From Pardosa pseudoannulata (Eukaryota; Arthropoda; Arachnida; Araneae; Lycosidae), in contig CM063503.1 of assembly GCA_032207245.1 (NCBI GenBank), positions 62,315,340 through 62,379,339 of the forward strand: 64,000 bases of DNA, in the 5' to 3' direction. The notes below the pieces were generated by a model that saw only the letters and a list, made by a program, of their open reading frames with translations, had not been told where the DNA came from and made no database searches. A program made the translations under genes and the position numbers. This document shows positions 1 to 12,526 of the stretch, one piece after another. Within the stretch, counting starts at the first letter, position 1. Every line of letters starts with the position of its first letter.

Positions 1-299
1 TAAAATTGCATGGTAATTTATTGAATCTTTAAAATACTATAAATATACCGACCTAGGGGATGATCGCTGGGATCATGCTACAACTGATCAATTAACTCTT
101 TATTTTGATATAAAAATGATTTCAAACAAATGGTATCCTAATCTAAAACTTAAACCCAGTTTGTTGGGGTAGTGCTGACTATTTCTGATTTGTTATACTT
201 AGTAAGTATTCTTAGTTGTATATTTACTTAATTCTGTCATGCTCATGTTACTATTGTGAAGACCCTCCTCCTTTGTTCAAAACACTAACGACCGAAATC
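1..299. other. AT-rich non-coding sequence
   Basis: I see no open reading frame, repeat or terminal structure in this stretch that I can support. Confidence 0.5.
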
Positions 300-864
300 A
301 GCTGACCTGGGTCCCACCTGCTTGACGGACTACAATAGCGTGGCGGCGCAGTGTCTGGGATGTTGACAGTTCGGTTAAATAGGCGCCCACGCCCTAATCG
401 GTAGCGGTAATGATTCCAGAGCGTTGCCTTGAGAATTCCGGAATGGGACAGCTAGTGAATGAGAATTCGACTAATTAACTAGCTGTAACCTTAACTGGTG
501 TTCTCGGGTAACTGGGATCGTAACTGACCAGAAAACGGTTAGCGGGAGGTTAACTGACCCCCAGGTATAAAAAGCCTAGAATTTTGCGACTCGGGGCTTT
601 TCGACATTTTTTACATAGGTTCTTTGACCTCGTGGAGGCTTCCGCGACTTTTGACCTGAGCCAGCTTTTTAGCAATTTCGTTCGGGAGACTCGTGAAGTC
701 CTTTCATATAAGGAACAGCAGGGTCTCGGACACCGAACGGGGGATAGATTGGGTTTGCGTTGCACCCTGGAAAAGCCTCCCCATCTTGTGAGAATATTTA
801 GTTCTTTTTTACGACTGTGATCATTTCCTAGGACTCCATATTTTGAAACGGAATCTTCCGTCAA
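300..864 (+). promoter_or_regulatory. GC-richer block with a TATA box, possible LTR or promoter fragment
   Basis: This block is clearly GC-richer than its surroundings. It carries a good TATA box (TATAAAAAGCC) at about 565-575, followed by transcribed-looking sequence that is open in both directions (78 codons on +, 104 codons on -). The two opposing reading frames match no family I recognise, so composition is the likeliest reason they are open. The arrangement resembles the U3/R part of an LTR retrotransposon or the promoter of another mobile element, but I could not find paired TG...CA ends or a target-site duplication. Confidence 0.3.
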
Positions 865-1740
865 AATACCACGTTTATGTGTATATTATTGCAACGATGA
901 AATCTGATTTAGCATTTTCATGTTTAATGAATCTTTGTCAACCCTTTCGGTTCGAATGGGCATTTGGGTCCTAAACATTAGATTTCATTACTATTGGAAT
1001 TTAAAACCCACTTTTCAATGGGTCTTTACGTTTTCGGTGTTTTTAAGGAATAAGGGGATAAAAAGTATGAGTAAAAATTCCTGGCAACACTTTCAGATTG
1101 GTAATGGCGCACTTATGTTTTTCAGATTACCCATTGTTCATATTTCGATTTGTCGAAATTTTAAAATCTGTTGTAAATATAACTATAAGGCATACTTAGT
1201 ATATGAAATTGCTCTTTAAGTAATAAATTGTCATTTTTATGACAGATTTAAGAGGTCTTTAATAAATTGTTTGTGTGATATATTGTACAAATCGTATTTA
1301 ACAGTGGTTAAATATCAAAGATCAGTGATCAAACTACCACAAGATATTGTTCGTTTTTGTGAAACATTTATGAAAATTGTTGTATTATAAGAATTTTCTA
1401 GACGATTAGGACAAAAATAGTTTCAGCTGACAACAGATTTCGGACATATTGTCACTGAGGATTTCCAGGAAACGGAAAAAGTAAAGTAAAAACTTCAAAT
1501 TCAGTGTACCATTTTTTAGCTTATCATTAAACTACTTTCCATAATGAAAGTTTAATCATGAAAAGTCGGGTCAAAAAGGTTAAAGCTGAGTATAAAATTT
1601 CTTTATGAATTAACTCTCTGTAGCTCAAAAATTCAGATTGGAAAACTATTCATGTTAGAAATCATTATTTTAAGTATGTACAAAAAGTTTTCATGTTTGT
1701 AGCATAAAAAATAAATATTCAATTTTGTTTTAATTTATTT
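865..1740. other. AT-rich non-coding sequence
   Basis: No credible gene. A 99-codon open frame at 920-1219 has no recognisable motif. Two AATAAA hexamers occur near 1220 and 1260 and could be the polyadenylation region of the element suggested upstream, but nothing ties them together. Confidence 0.4.
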
Positions 1741-1896
1741 TGAATATGATATATATATAATATATATATAAATGTATATATATATGTATATATTATGTAT
1801 ATATATATGTATATATGTATATATATATATATATAAAATATATGTATAGTACTATATTATATTATATATATGTATATATATATGTATATATATATG

Positions 1897-1929
<33 letters not shown>

Positions 1930-3564
1930 GTATATTATATATGTATATATATATATATGTATTTATATATAAATGTATATAATATGTATATATATAAATA
2001 TGTATAGAATGTATATATGTATGTATATATATATGTATATATATGTATATTTATGTATATATATATATATATGTATATAATATATATATGTATATATATT
2101 TTTGGATATATATATATTGTTTTATATATATATATATGTATATATATATGTATATATATATATATTATATAGATATGTATATATATTTATATAATATGTA
2201 TATATATATTGTATATATAAATGTATATATATATGTATATATAAAATGTATATATATATGTATGTATATAATATAAATAAATATGTAAATTAATATTATT
2301 TTAATAAATTATGTATATAAACTGTATATATATGTATAAAATTGATATATATATAAACATTATATATATAGTATATATCTTAAGTATATATATATATATA
2401 TACATATATATGTATATATATGTTTATATATATATGTATAAATATATATGTATATATATGTATATATATGTATATATAATGTATATTATGTATATGTATA
2501 ATATGATATATGTATATATATATATATATATAAAATACACAATATTATAATATGATATATGACACACACATACATATATATAAATAAATACACATAGATA
2601 ATAATGGTTAATGTAACACACAGTAACAAATATTATATATAATTTATATATACATATAATTAATATATCACTTATATATATAATATATATATATAACAAG
2701 TAATTATTTAATATATAAATGTATATATATAAATAGAAATATATGTATAATATATAATATAGTATATATATGTATATATAGAATATATAATGTAATATAA
2801 TATAATAATATGTATATATATAAAACAAATATATATATATATTAAGTATATACACAATATACAGTTATATATATATATATATATACACAATGTATACATA
2901 TATAAATATATATAATGTACATTTAAAAATATATATATGTATATATACACATGATTATATATATATGTATATAAATATATATATATGACATATATTATAT
3001 ATACATGTATATATAATTATATATAATAATGTAAAAATGATATAATAATGTTATATATTATATATATATATAATGTATATATACATATATATATGTATAC
3101 ACACATTATATAATATGAGTATATATGATATATATATATATATATATAGTATATATATATAAATATAAACATAATATATAAATAAAAATATAGTATATCA
3201 TAGTATATATAATAGTATATAAATGTAAAAATTATATAATATATATTAATATATTATATATAATATATATATATATAGATATATATGTATATATATGAAA
3301 TATTAAATATAACATATCTATATATATAGAAATATTATGAATATGTACAATACACTATATAATGACACATATGTATATTTATTATTTATATATATATATA
3401 TATATAATATAAGATATATATATATATACACCCAATAATATATTAAAAAGTATACACATAATAAAATAAATATATAATATATTATATATAATATGATAAT
3501 AATCTTACGATATATATATATAAATATATTATATATATATATATATATTCAAATATAATATATT

Positions 3565-3598
<34 letters not shown>

Positions 3599-3612
3599 GA
3601 ATATATATATAT
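1741..3612. repeat. Long TA-rich simple repeat
   Basis: About 1.9 kb of interrupted TATA, TATG and TAAATA repeats, nearly free of G and C. The open frames inside it (rich in Tyr, Ile and Met) come from the repeat and are not genes. The tract ends sharply at about 3612, where normal-complexity sequence begins. Confidence 0.95.
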
Positions 3613-5140
3613 CACTAATTGGTGGCATGGGCGCCGGTTTTTGCCAAGACCTAAAGGATTACGGCCCTGTGTAATAGAATCTATGAAACCTGAAGAAAAC
3701 ATTCGATCAACTACTTAACGAAAAGACGTTAAATTTACCTAAATAAATTAACATATACTTTACAATTATTTATATTTTAAAAGTGAATTTCATATTTTGA
3801 CAATGTTACAGGCAGTAAAATTTATATCTTATATTATGTCATTATCTTATTATAATTCTTTTTAACTTTTGATAGAATTTATTTCATTCATTTGATTTCT
3901 TTGATAAGGGAAAAAAGTATTTTTTTTTTTTTTACAGTTCCATTAAAGAGACTGATAGTTCAGTTATCTTTCATTTAATCCTTTAAGCCGCTCTACAACT
4001 TTTCTAGCATAATTTGATCTTCAAGGTCACATGACCATTGGAGCATTTGATTCTCCTTCATAAGCGAAATTTTATTCATTTCTGAACGTTCTTGAGATGT
4101 AAATTTTATAGGGTTCCCATTGTCAAACTATTAACTCTAAAACTAACGTGATTGCGTTTATACTATTTCCCCATTTATTCATTTCGCGATAAATACTAAG
4201 ATAATTCAAGCAAAATACTTAATTGAAAATAGTTTAAAGAACTCACGATGGATTGCTTTTATACAGTAAATAATTTATTTAGCAATAATTTACTGTACTT
4301 TATACTAATAAGTAAAAATTAATAAAAAGTATGCTTTTATATTTCATATTTCTAAACTCATAAGATTATAAGTCTTAATTTTTACTAATATTTCTGTTTA
4401 CTTATATGAATTGTTTTCTCACTGTAAATTTTTTTAAATACTTGTTATAGGCTTTTAAAATAAATTTTATACTTAAATTGCATTTCAAATACTAAATCCT
4501 TTGGAAAAGGACCAAATCTTATATGAAGCCTCAAAGTTAATTAATCTGTATTTCTATTCGTAATATATTCGTAACATGATGTAAAGTTAAAAATCTTCTT
4601 GTAAATTATATACAATTTGTATATACTCAGCAATAAAAATGAACAGCTCTTCTGTGTTCATGATACTTATGGTTAACTCTTAATGATATAGATTTATTGC
4701 TAAAAATTATAGCAAACAGATTGAAGACGTATGCATAATTATATTACGATAAAAAATAAGAAAAAATTATTCCTCTTTCTATAGCATTAACCCCTTGACA
4801 TACAAACAAAAAGGAATTTGATGTGTCCAAAGAATACTATTTAGTTCTGGCTCAACTAAACAATTCTGTACAAGATGAGAAAATGAACGTTTTATTTTGA
4901 AATTTGCATTGCTATGTAACATTTAATGAGGTTTATATATGATGTTAACAGACAATTATTAAATAGTATAAAATTATAAGTATTTCTGTAAAGTATTAAA
5001 CATTTCAAATCAATTTCGATTAGGTAGCGGAACTGACTTTTTTTTTATACTAAAGTTGATCCGCTTCATACATTATTTTTAAGGACACATGAATCTTGAA
5101 CTGTCTAATCAAAACGGAATAGAAGCGAGTTAAATAATTA
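3613..5140. other. AT-rich intergenic sequence
   Basis: No gene or complete repeat is visible. A single piggyBac-style end (TTAA followed by CCCCTTGACATAC) occurs near 4788, but I could not find a partner end. Confidence 0.4.
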
Positions 5141-5143
5141 GAT

Positions 5144-5185
5144 GGTTTGGTTTGGAGTGCTACGGTCTACTTTTTGCAACACGAG
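5144..5185 (-). repeat. SINE 3' tail fragment
   Basis: This is the reverse complement of the tail of the SINE at 28171-28360: the shared part reads as the Val-tRNA-like family tail with TGTTGCAAAAAGTAGACCG and the CTCCAAACCA end. Only about 42 bp remain and the tRNA-like head is absent. Confidence 0.65.
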
Positions 5186-5229
5186 TAAACATGAAATTAC
5201 CATGACCATGTAATTACCATGTAATACCA

Positions 5230-5504
5230 TGAAATTATATTTAATGAATGTCATTTGGAAGTTCTTATTTAATTTTTCAAGGAATTTCTTTAATTCCTAG
5301 AAATATGCAGTGAATCGGTATGAATAGTAGAATTTGAGAATCATCTCTTATAAAAGGACAAGAAGGCCGATTTTTTTTTGCCTCCATCAGTTGTAATATT
5401 TTCTTCTGTAAAATATTAGGTAGCTCGGGTACATTTATCGAGAGCCACAAATAATCCTTCAAACAGCTGCATGTAGCTCGCGAGCTGCAGGTTGGCCACC
5501 CCTG
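5230..5504 (+). mobile_element. 3' end of a hAT-like DNA transposon
   Basis: The segment ends in CTCGCGAGCTGCAGG followed by TTGGCCACCCCTG, the terminal inverted repeat style of hAT elements (compare the complete hAT at 10110-11000, which ends ACCCCTG). No matching 5' end was found upstream, so the left boundary is a guess and the element is probably truncated. A 61-codon frame on the - strand (5277-5462) shows no transposase motif. Confidence 0.5.
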
Positions 5505-6402
5505 GTCTAAGGCTCACATCTTTGGCTTGTCGTCCAATGAGTAAAAGTAACAACACAAAGGATTTTTATAGGTTATGATGGATGGATCGGCAACTCAATA
5601 CTAATTTTATAAATGCTTTACGGTATCTAACATATTGTTACTCGTCCGTTCATATATAACACCAAACCAGCGCAAGACCTTTTCAAGACGTAAAAAGAAT
5701 ATTTTCAGATATTCCTTTATTACTCATTTTTAATAATATCTCAAATTTTTTGGCGTGCGAAACTTGTCACGAATGGCATGTAATTGCTGTCTATGAGTGA
5801 AAGGAACTCTCAGGATTGGGTGAGTAACCTTGAGGAAAACCAATCGGTTACTGACGTAATTTTTAAATCCTTATTATCGAGTTTTCATGATCGTTATCAG
5901 ACCTCCCCAGCAAAAGTTTTGAGTTTGAGAGTTTACTGAAATACTTTATTTAATCCAACACTTCTTAATAAGTATTAATATATAAGATCTGGAATTACAA
6001 ACAATTTAAAATAAATATTTAAACAGATTTATGTAGTTTCATCGACCTCGCTGAAGGACTTTGCAGATTAAATATTTCCCGCTTTCTATAGCAATAATAG
6101 ATGTCTCAGTAGCGGAGCCTTTCGACCGTTAAGGGTTACAGAAGTTCTCTTTATACCATGTAGCCTTGGAAAAACAATCCGATTGCTGATGTAATATTTA
6201 ATCCTTATTACCTATTATTATTAACGATTATTACAATCATACTTTTATAACAAATGTTTTGAGTTTACACGTTTATGAATCCAATACTGTTGAGGACGAT
6301 AATAAAGTGGACTGCATTTAAAAACTTAACAAAAAACTTTAAAATATGACAGGGTCGTATAAGAGCAATGGGCTCTGACAATTAAAATATATATTAGGGA
6401 TA
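5494..6402. repeat. 909-bp tandem duplication, copy 1
   Basis: This unit is followed directly by an apparently identical copy. The left breakpoint lies inside the hAT terminal repeat, so the unit begins with the last 11 bp of that element (GGCCACCCCTG). The rest is non-coding. I saw no difference between the copies on reading through them. Confidence 0.9.
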
Positions 6403-7311
6403 GGCCACCCCTGGTCTAAGGCTCACATCTTTGGCTTGTCGTCCAATGAGTAAAAGTAACAACACAAAGGATTTTTATAGGTTATGATGGATGGATCGGC
6501 AACTCAATACTAATTTTATAAATGCTTTACGGTATCTAACATATTGTTACTCGTCCGTTCATATATAACACCAAACCAGCGCAAGACCTTTTCAAGACGT
6601 AAAAAGAATATTTTCAGATATTCCTTTATTACTCATTTTTAATAATATCTCAAATTTTTTGGCGTGCGAAACTTGTCACGAATGGCATGTAATTGCTGTC
6701 TATGAGTGAAAGGAACTCTCAGGATTGGGTGAGTAACCTTGAGGAAAACCAATCGGTTACTGACGTAATTTTTAAATCCTTATTATCGAGTTTTCATGAT
6801 CGTTATCAGACCTCCCCAGCAAAAGTTTTGAGTTTGAGAGTTTACTGAAATACTTTATTTAATCCAACACTTCTTAATAAGTATTAATATATAAGATCTG
6901 GAATTACAAACAATTTAAAATAAATATTTAAACAGATTTATGTAGTTTCATCGACCTCGCTGAAGGACTTTGCAGATTAAATATTTCCCGCTTTCTATAG
7001 CAATAATAGATGTCTCAGTAGCGGAGCCTTTCGACCGTTAAGGGTTACAGAAGTTCTCTTTATACCATGTAGCCTTGGAAAAACAATCCGATTGCTGATG
7101 TAATATTTAATCCTTATTACCTATTATTATTAACGATTATTACAATCATACTTTTATAACAAATGTTTTGAGTTTACACGTTTATGAATCCAATACTGTT
7201 GAGGACGATAATAAAGTGGACTGCATTTAAAAACTTAACAAAAAACTTTAAAATATGACAGGGTCGTATAAGAGCAATGGGCTCTGACAATTAAAATATA
7301 TATTAGGGATA
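6403..7311. repeat. 909-bp tandem duplication, copy 2
   Basis: Second copy of the unit at 5494-6402, offset by exactly 909 bp at every point checked. Both copies end in TATTAGGGATA. The lack of divergence means either a very recent duplication or two haplotypes placed in tandem by the assembler. Confidence 0.9.
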
Positions 7312-7880
7312 TATAAGAGCAATGTGCTTTAAACAAGCGTTCTCATGGGAGACGCGGACAACGGTTCGACCTTCCTAGACGGGGTCCGAACGCTCACACT
7401 CTGGTTACTTTAACTGCTCGTATGCTTCTATTTCTTGACTTAATTATGGAAAAAAATGTTTATTAATTTAGTATTAACGTATCGTAACCTATTCTTCAGC
7501 ATTAAAAGGAATCGTAAACTAACATGTACATGTTGACGGGTGATAAGGCCTTTACTGTTGAGTTACTAAATTGTTTCTTACTTCCCTAACAGTAGACAAA
7601 TACTTCGAGGTGTAATTTTGAATAAATAAAATGAATAAAGCATATATTAACTTAAAAAATTCTTTTATTTCACATTTCATCCTATAAAATCCATGGAAAT
7701 TAAACCACAGCAGTTGTCTTAATAAATTATTTTTATTTGGAGCCTTCTGTTTGCCTCTAGCTTATTGATTTATGCTTTATTCACTTGTTCAGATCACAAG
7801 AAAGAAAATGTGTCTCAGTAGCAATCCGGGCTAATTAAAAATGACCTAACCGATCGCGATTGTTACTACTCCAACTTGTT
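7312..7880. other. Non-coding sequence with a short GC-rich stretch
   Basis: Between about 7330 and 7410 the sequence is GC-richer than the rest, perhaps a mobile-element remnant. I see no reading frame or terminal repeat. Confidence 0.35.
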
Positions 7881-8249
7881 TTACCCATCTATCGGCGCAT
7901 AATTCCAAGATCTTCTCTTTGATGCTTTTAGGACATTGCATTCGGCTTGCGCTGCTCCCTGCAGTGATCCTTTATGCACCATCATTTCAGAGGGCATAAT
8001 TTCTTGTCTTTTTTTTCCTTCGTTCTGAGTGTAAAACGTTACTAATAAGCTACACTCACGCTGAGCTTTCTTCAATTCTCTCGATGCGTATTCTGTCAGC
8101 CTTTCCGTTCGCCTTGAGGCGCCTCTCGAGTAGTCATCTCTTTTCCTTAAGTCGAGATCTTTAACAATTGCCAGCTGTAGGTCAGTCACCTCGGTGTTTT
8201 GATTTCTGGTTTGCGATTTATGCCATTTTTTTTGCTCACACGTTGTCAT
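7881..8249 (-). CDS. Hypothetical 122-codon reading frame
   Basis: I do not recognise this protein. It is hydrophilic and rich in Lys, Arg, Glu and Gln, starts MTTCEQKKWHKSQTR and ends RRSWNYAPIDG. It has no signal peptide, membrane segment or obvious catalytic motif. A frame this long is unusual by chance in such AT-rich DNA, and its base composition is higher in GC than its neighbours. The middle (about residues 35-75) is dense in charged residues and could be helical. It could be a gag-like or other mobile-element remnant, a single-exon gene or a chance frame. No TATA box or polyadenylation signal clearly belongs to it. Confidence 0.3.
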   Translation of the reverse strand: MTTCEQKKWHKSQTRNQNTEVTDLQLAIVKDLDLRKRDDYSRGASRRTERLTEYASRELKKAQRECSLLVTFYTQNEGKKRQEIMPSEMMVHKGSLQGAAQAECNVLKASKRRSWNYAPIDG

Positions 8250-9132
8250 TATTTATATCTCTCTCTCTATTTTTTTTTTATAAACTCCGCCATATAAAGT
8301 AGCCCACACCTAACTTGCCCGATTTTTTCAAAGAATTCTATAAGAAATAAAATTTTAGCATTTTTAATTCTTTTTGAGGCTTTTATATTTCTAAACTAGA
8401 GTTTGGAAGGATATTAACTGTTGTTAATAATTAAAAAAAAATCATCAAGACTCCAAATCACAATGTTTTGATAATGTAGATAAAATTTTGTATACTTCAG
8501 TTGATAAAATATACAAACTTTTATCAAATCTTATTTCTTTCGTACGGACGAACACATCAGATAATATCACACATTATGAAAATGTAAAATTATCTAAAGA
8601 AAAAGAGAGGCTACTGTTACAAACTTGAGTTAGAAACTGAATTAACTTCCTCGATATCAATTCTCATTACAAGAAATACAAACATAAAATACCGTTTCAT
8701 TAGTAGCGTGTAATTAATCTCCCAACTAGTGTGGGACTCATGGATCAATTACTCCATTCGCCATTTTCGTTTTCATGGGTGTAAGGCATTAATACCAAAG
8801 AAATTGCTGTTTACTAACATATAAGTAAATAGTTATAGAAACAATTATTTATAAGGAATGTTTAGGAAACTAACTAGCTGCGGTCTATCTTACTCCGTGA
8901 TGTAAATAGCATGTCTTAGTGTTAAACTAGTGTGGAACGTTCTATCTTGCGCTTATCAAAGTCTATAATTACGGAATAGCTTGCAGCTATCTAGTGAACA
9001 TTTCTATTTTATTCCATTTTTTTTCTTTACACGCGTTTAATAGTGGGGACAAAAACCTAGCAGGAAGTTATGTTGAACTGCTGCTACTGCTCCAAGGCCG
9101 TCTAAGAAGTTTAGAACCAGAGTGAATAAATT
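8250..9132. other. Non-coding sequence
   Basis: AT-rich with a short pyrimidine tract at about 8260-8280. No gene or repeat structure that I can support. Confidence 0.4.
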
Positions 9133-9580
9133 CAGTTTCTTCTTTTAAAAAGTAAAATTGTTTACTAGTATTAATAATTTGTTATTTCACACACGCACGC
9201 ACACATGGATATAGGCAAGGGGGCCCGAAGAGGCTCGCCCCTCTCTGAAATTTTGGTTTTGTGTATATGTATACACTATCAATGTGGTAGCATTTAATGA
9301 AAAAGTTGATCATATTGTCTTAGTTTTTTCCCCCAATTCTTTATTAAAAATGATAAATGTGTTCAGCAAATATAAATTTTTTACTCACATTGATATGTTT
9401 ATCAGAGTGATAATATTGTATTATCTTAACATATGTCTTGTTTGACTGATGCTTGTTCCTCCACCCTCCCTGCAAAGAGGGTATCCTCAGAAATTTTTAT
9501 TATTTTTTTTATTATTATTTTAAATTTATTTATTTTTTAAGATTTGGGTCCGGCAAGACGGCCGCTGGCACTAGTCACAG
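9133..9580. repeat. 448-bp tandem duplication, copy 1
   Basis: The unit starts CAGTTTCTTCTTTTAAAAAG and ends CTAGTCACAG, followed directly by an apparently identical copy. It contains a short CACACGCACGCACAC microsatellite and no open reading frame. Confidence 0.9.
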
Positions 9581-10028
9581 CAGTTTCTTCTTTTAAAAAG
9601 TAAAATTGTTTACTAGTATTAATAATTTGTTATTTCACACACGCACGCACACATGGATATAGGCAAGGGGGCCCGAAGAGGCTCGCCCCTCTCTGAAATT
9701 TTGGTTTTGTGTATATGTATACACTATCAATGTGGTAGCATTTAATGAAAAAGTTGATCATATTGTCTTAGTTTTTTCCCCCAATTCTTTATTAAAAATG
9801 ATAAATGTGTTCAGCAAATATAAATTTTTTACTCACATTGATATGTTTATCAGAGTGATAATATTGTATTATCTTAACATATGTCTTGTTTGACTGATGC
9901 TTGTTCCTCCACCCTCCCTGCAAAGAGGGTATCCTCAGAAATTTTTATTATTTTTTTTATTATTATTTTAAATTTATTTATTTTTTAAGATTTGGGTCCG
10001 GCAAGACGGCCGCTGGCACTAGTCACAG
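9581..10028. repeat. 448-bp tandem duplication, copy 2
   Basis: Second copy of 9133-9580 at a constant 448-bp offset, with no difference seen by eye. As with the 909-bp pair, a recent duplication and an assembly artefact are both possible. Confidence 0.9.
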
Positions 10029-10109
10029 ATCCGTTCAATTTAAGTTCCAGTTCTTTTTTCGAAACTTTGCTATTTTTTAGTGGAACAAAATCTGGACCAC
10101 ACGTTAGAG

Positions 10110-11000
10110 CAGGGGTAGGCAACGCGGCGCCCGCGATCGATTTTTAATGCGCCCTCGATGGACTAATGTAAATGTATGATAGCCAGAGCGATTTACTTAC
10201 TCTTGTCAAACGGCGATATACAGCAAGTAGTCAGTTGAGTTTAGGACATTCAAATGCAAGTTAGTGTTGTTGAAATCCCATCTACTGAAAAAATCATTAT
10301 CACATATCCCAAATATAAAATATACTGTTGAGAGTTTAAATTTGAATAACGAAAATTTTACTGCTACATCATATTTAGAAATTATAGATAAGCTAATAGA
10401 AGTTTTCTTCTAGATTTGACGATTTTGCAGCATTAGAACCCTTTCTAAGATTTTTCATAAATCCATTCAATGTTACTGAAGATGATGACCTTGAATTAAT
10501 TTCAGTGTATTTCGAGCTTCATAATATCGAAGACCTAGAATTAGAAATAATAAACTTGCAAAGTGATATTATTTTAAAAGCGCATAGTAATGATAAAATG
10601 TTTTGGAATTTAGTCGATGAAAATGAGTATCCTATTTTAAGGAAATGGGCGCTAAAAATGTATTCATATTGTGCAACATACAATTGCGAGTCTTTGTTCT
10701 CAAATATGAAAAATTTGAAATCCAAATACCGAACAAAGCTTAATGACTCACATTTAGATAATTGTTTAAGAACCGGGAACTCTAAATATATCCCCAATTA
10801 TAAGAAATTAGCTGAAAATATGGACACCCAAGTTTCACACTGAACTATATGTATCATAATGTATGACACCAACAAAATAAAGTTATAAAAAAATCTGTTT
10901 ATGCCTATTTATACCTGTTGATTATTTGTAAAATATGCACCCTCGGTGATTTTCAAATTTAGTATTACGCCCTTAAGAACAAACAGGTTGCCGACCCCTG
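10110..11000 (+). mobile_element. Complete non-autonomous hAT element
   Basis: An 891-bp element with terminal inverted repeats CAGGGGTAGGCAAC on the left and GTTGCCGACCCCTG on the right (one mismatch). It is flanked by a perfect 8-bp target-site duplication, CGTTAGAG, at 10102-10109 and 11001-11008. The 8-bp duplication and CAGGG ends are diagnostic of hAT. The inside keeps only the 3' part of the transposase, so most of the coding region has been deleted. Confidence 0.93.
10400..10843 (+). pseudogene. C-terminal remnant of a GTF2IRD2/SCAND3-like hAT transposase
   Basis: From about 10407 the frame reads SRFDDFAALEPFLRFFINPF and runs without a stop to MDTQVSH at 10843. The region matches the end of the hAT transposase group that gave rise to GTF2IRD2, ZBED5 and SCAND3-like proteins. 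Diagnostic parts are the ELQSD-like segment (here NLQSDIILKA) and the hAT dimerisation motif, here TYNCESLFSNMKNLKSKYR followed by KLNDSHLDNCLR. Upstream sequence at about 10260-10400 also looks coding but in a shifted frame. The BED zinc finger and the catalytic core are gone, so this cannot be an active transposase. It lies inside the hAT terminal repeats, which fits an internal deletion derivative. Confidence 0.85.
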
Positions 11001-11008
11001 CGTTAGAG

Positions 11009-11906
11009 TATAATAGAACAGTGCACTGGATTTCATCCTTTTAATTGTTTTTATTTCACTAATGCCGCCATCTTACAGAGAGTGTTCATATATCAAAGTA
11101 ATCTATTATTTGATCAGTTGTACATGATTATTACTGAAATAAACCCTGGATTTATTAATTCAAAAATACGTGGGAGACACTAGAGACTTTTGAAGTTAGC
11201 TTCAAATACTTTATGTAAAGATTATTTTATTCTACATAATTAGCAATATTTATAAGAATTAATTTTCTACAAACCAAAAATAAATAACTTTTGTCAATAT
11301 TTTTGTTTTGAATTTTTAAATTTTTTAGTTACATTTTTGAAACAATCTATTCTAACATTTGAGGAAATGTTTTTTTAAATTTGGAGTTAAGCTACAACTG
11401 GTTAAGACAGGAGATATAAAATGATTAACTAGAGGAAAATCTATTTTACGAATGAGGCTAGGCTAATTCCGCATCATATTTCTGATATCAGTAGCTGTTT
11501 ATTTCAGCAATATCAGCTGAATCGAATAACAACCCAAGATTTGATAACAAGGAAATGACGTTTATTTTTTTAATTGGTTAATGTTTCTCCTTGATGTTCA
11601 GATATAGGCTGTAAATTTCTGTTCTGGCGTCGAGCCATAACTTGCATAACAAGTGTCAGGATGAATTCCAGCCGGCAGATTACTTTTGAGGGAACCAAGA
11701 CATTTCCAACTTAACAGAATATGTAAATCTTTAACTTACAAAAATCTCAATCTTTTGCAGTAATGAAATTTGTCGACTGACCTACTGCATTCATGTATAC
11801 TGCACTTTTTTCTCCTATATTACAACGCAAACTTCTTCGTTATTTTCATTTTTTAACTAAATTTAGGCAATTAAGTAACTACTTACCATAAACAGTACTA
11901 CAATAC
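11009..11906. other. Non-coding sequence
   Basis: AT-rich. No gene, inverted repeat or tandem repeat was recognised between the hAT element and the LINE fragment. Confidence 0.4.
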
Positions 11907-12329
11907 TTGGTGATGCATAGATTAAATATTAAGAAAAGCGTACTTTGCATAATTATTAAATTTGGTACTAATACATACTGGCTAGTTTTGGGAGGAATTA
12001 ATGTAAATGGTATATGGAAAAGAACAAATATTGAATTATACAGAACATATAAAAACCCAGATATAATTAATTTTATTAGCTTACAAATATTAAAATGGGC
12101 CGGACACCTAGTTCGACTTAATGACAATAGATCCACAAAAAAAGTTTTTACGGCCAAACCAATAGGAACCCGAATGAGAGGACGACCAAAACTTAGATGG
12201 TTAGACTGCATTGAGAAAGACATAAGATCCTTGAAAATTTCAAATTGGAAATCCAGAGCCAAAGATAGGACTGCCTGGTATGGAATTCTAGAGAAGGCTA
12301 AGGCCCATCCTGGGCTGTCATGCCACTGA
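11907..12329 (+). pseudogene. 3' end of a non-LTR retrotransposon (LINE) reverse-transcriptase ORF
   Basis: The 140-codon frame is the C-terminal end of an endonuclease/reverse-transcriptase protein of the kind annotated in animal genomes as craniofacial development protein 2-like (RTE-like). The recognisable block is LQILKWAGHLVRLNDNRS, then MRGRPKLRWLDCIEKDIR, NWKSRAKDRTAWYGILEKAK and AHPGLSCH before the stop. Endonuclease and polymerase domains are missing, so this is a 5'-truncated copy, the usual fate of LINE insertions. The first ~35 codons have lost similarity. The short sequence after the stop is probably the 3' UTR, but I see no clear tail or target-site duplication. Confidence 0.8.
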
Positions 12330-12526
12330 GGAAGGAAGGACATGCTGGATAGGCCTTTTAACAAACCATTAAATCCATTAACACTATCTTGATAGGTTTA
12401 TTTATCAAATATCTTTAAAATATTCTCTACCAACAAAAGAATTTAAAGCATGAAAAGTTAAAACACTGCATTCAATATATAAAAAATATTATAAAATTAA
12501 AAAAACGATTTTATAATATAATTGAC

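Noticed and set aside
550..864. Two overlapping opposite-strand genes
   Set aside because: Neither frame has a recognisable motif, and the GC-rich composition explains why both are open.
2043..2950. Tyr/Ile-rich open reading frames
   Set aside because: They are the translation of TA-rich simple repeats. The same holds for frames at 35415-35705, 40568-40873 and 48914-49108, and for the Ser/Leu and Arg/Glu frames at 20517-20885.
1741..3612. Centromere or replication origin
   Set aside because: TA-rich simple repeats occur several times in the window, and nothing specific supports a special role for this one.
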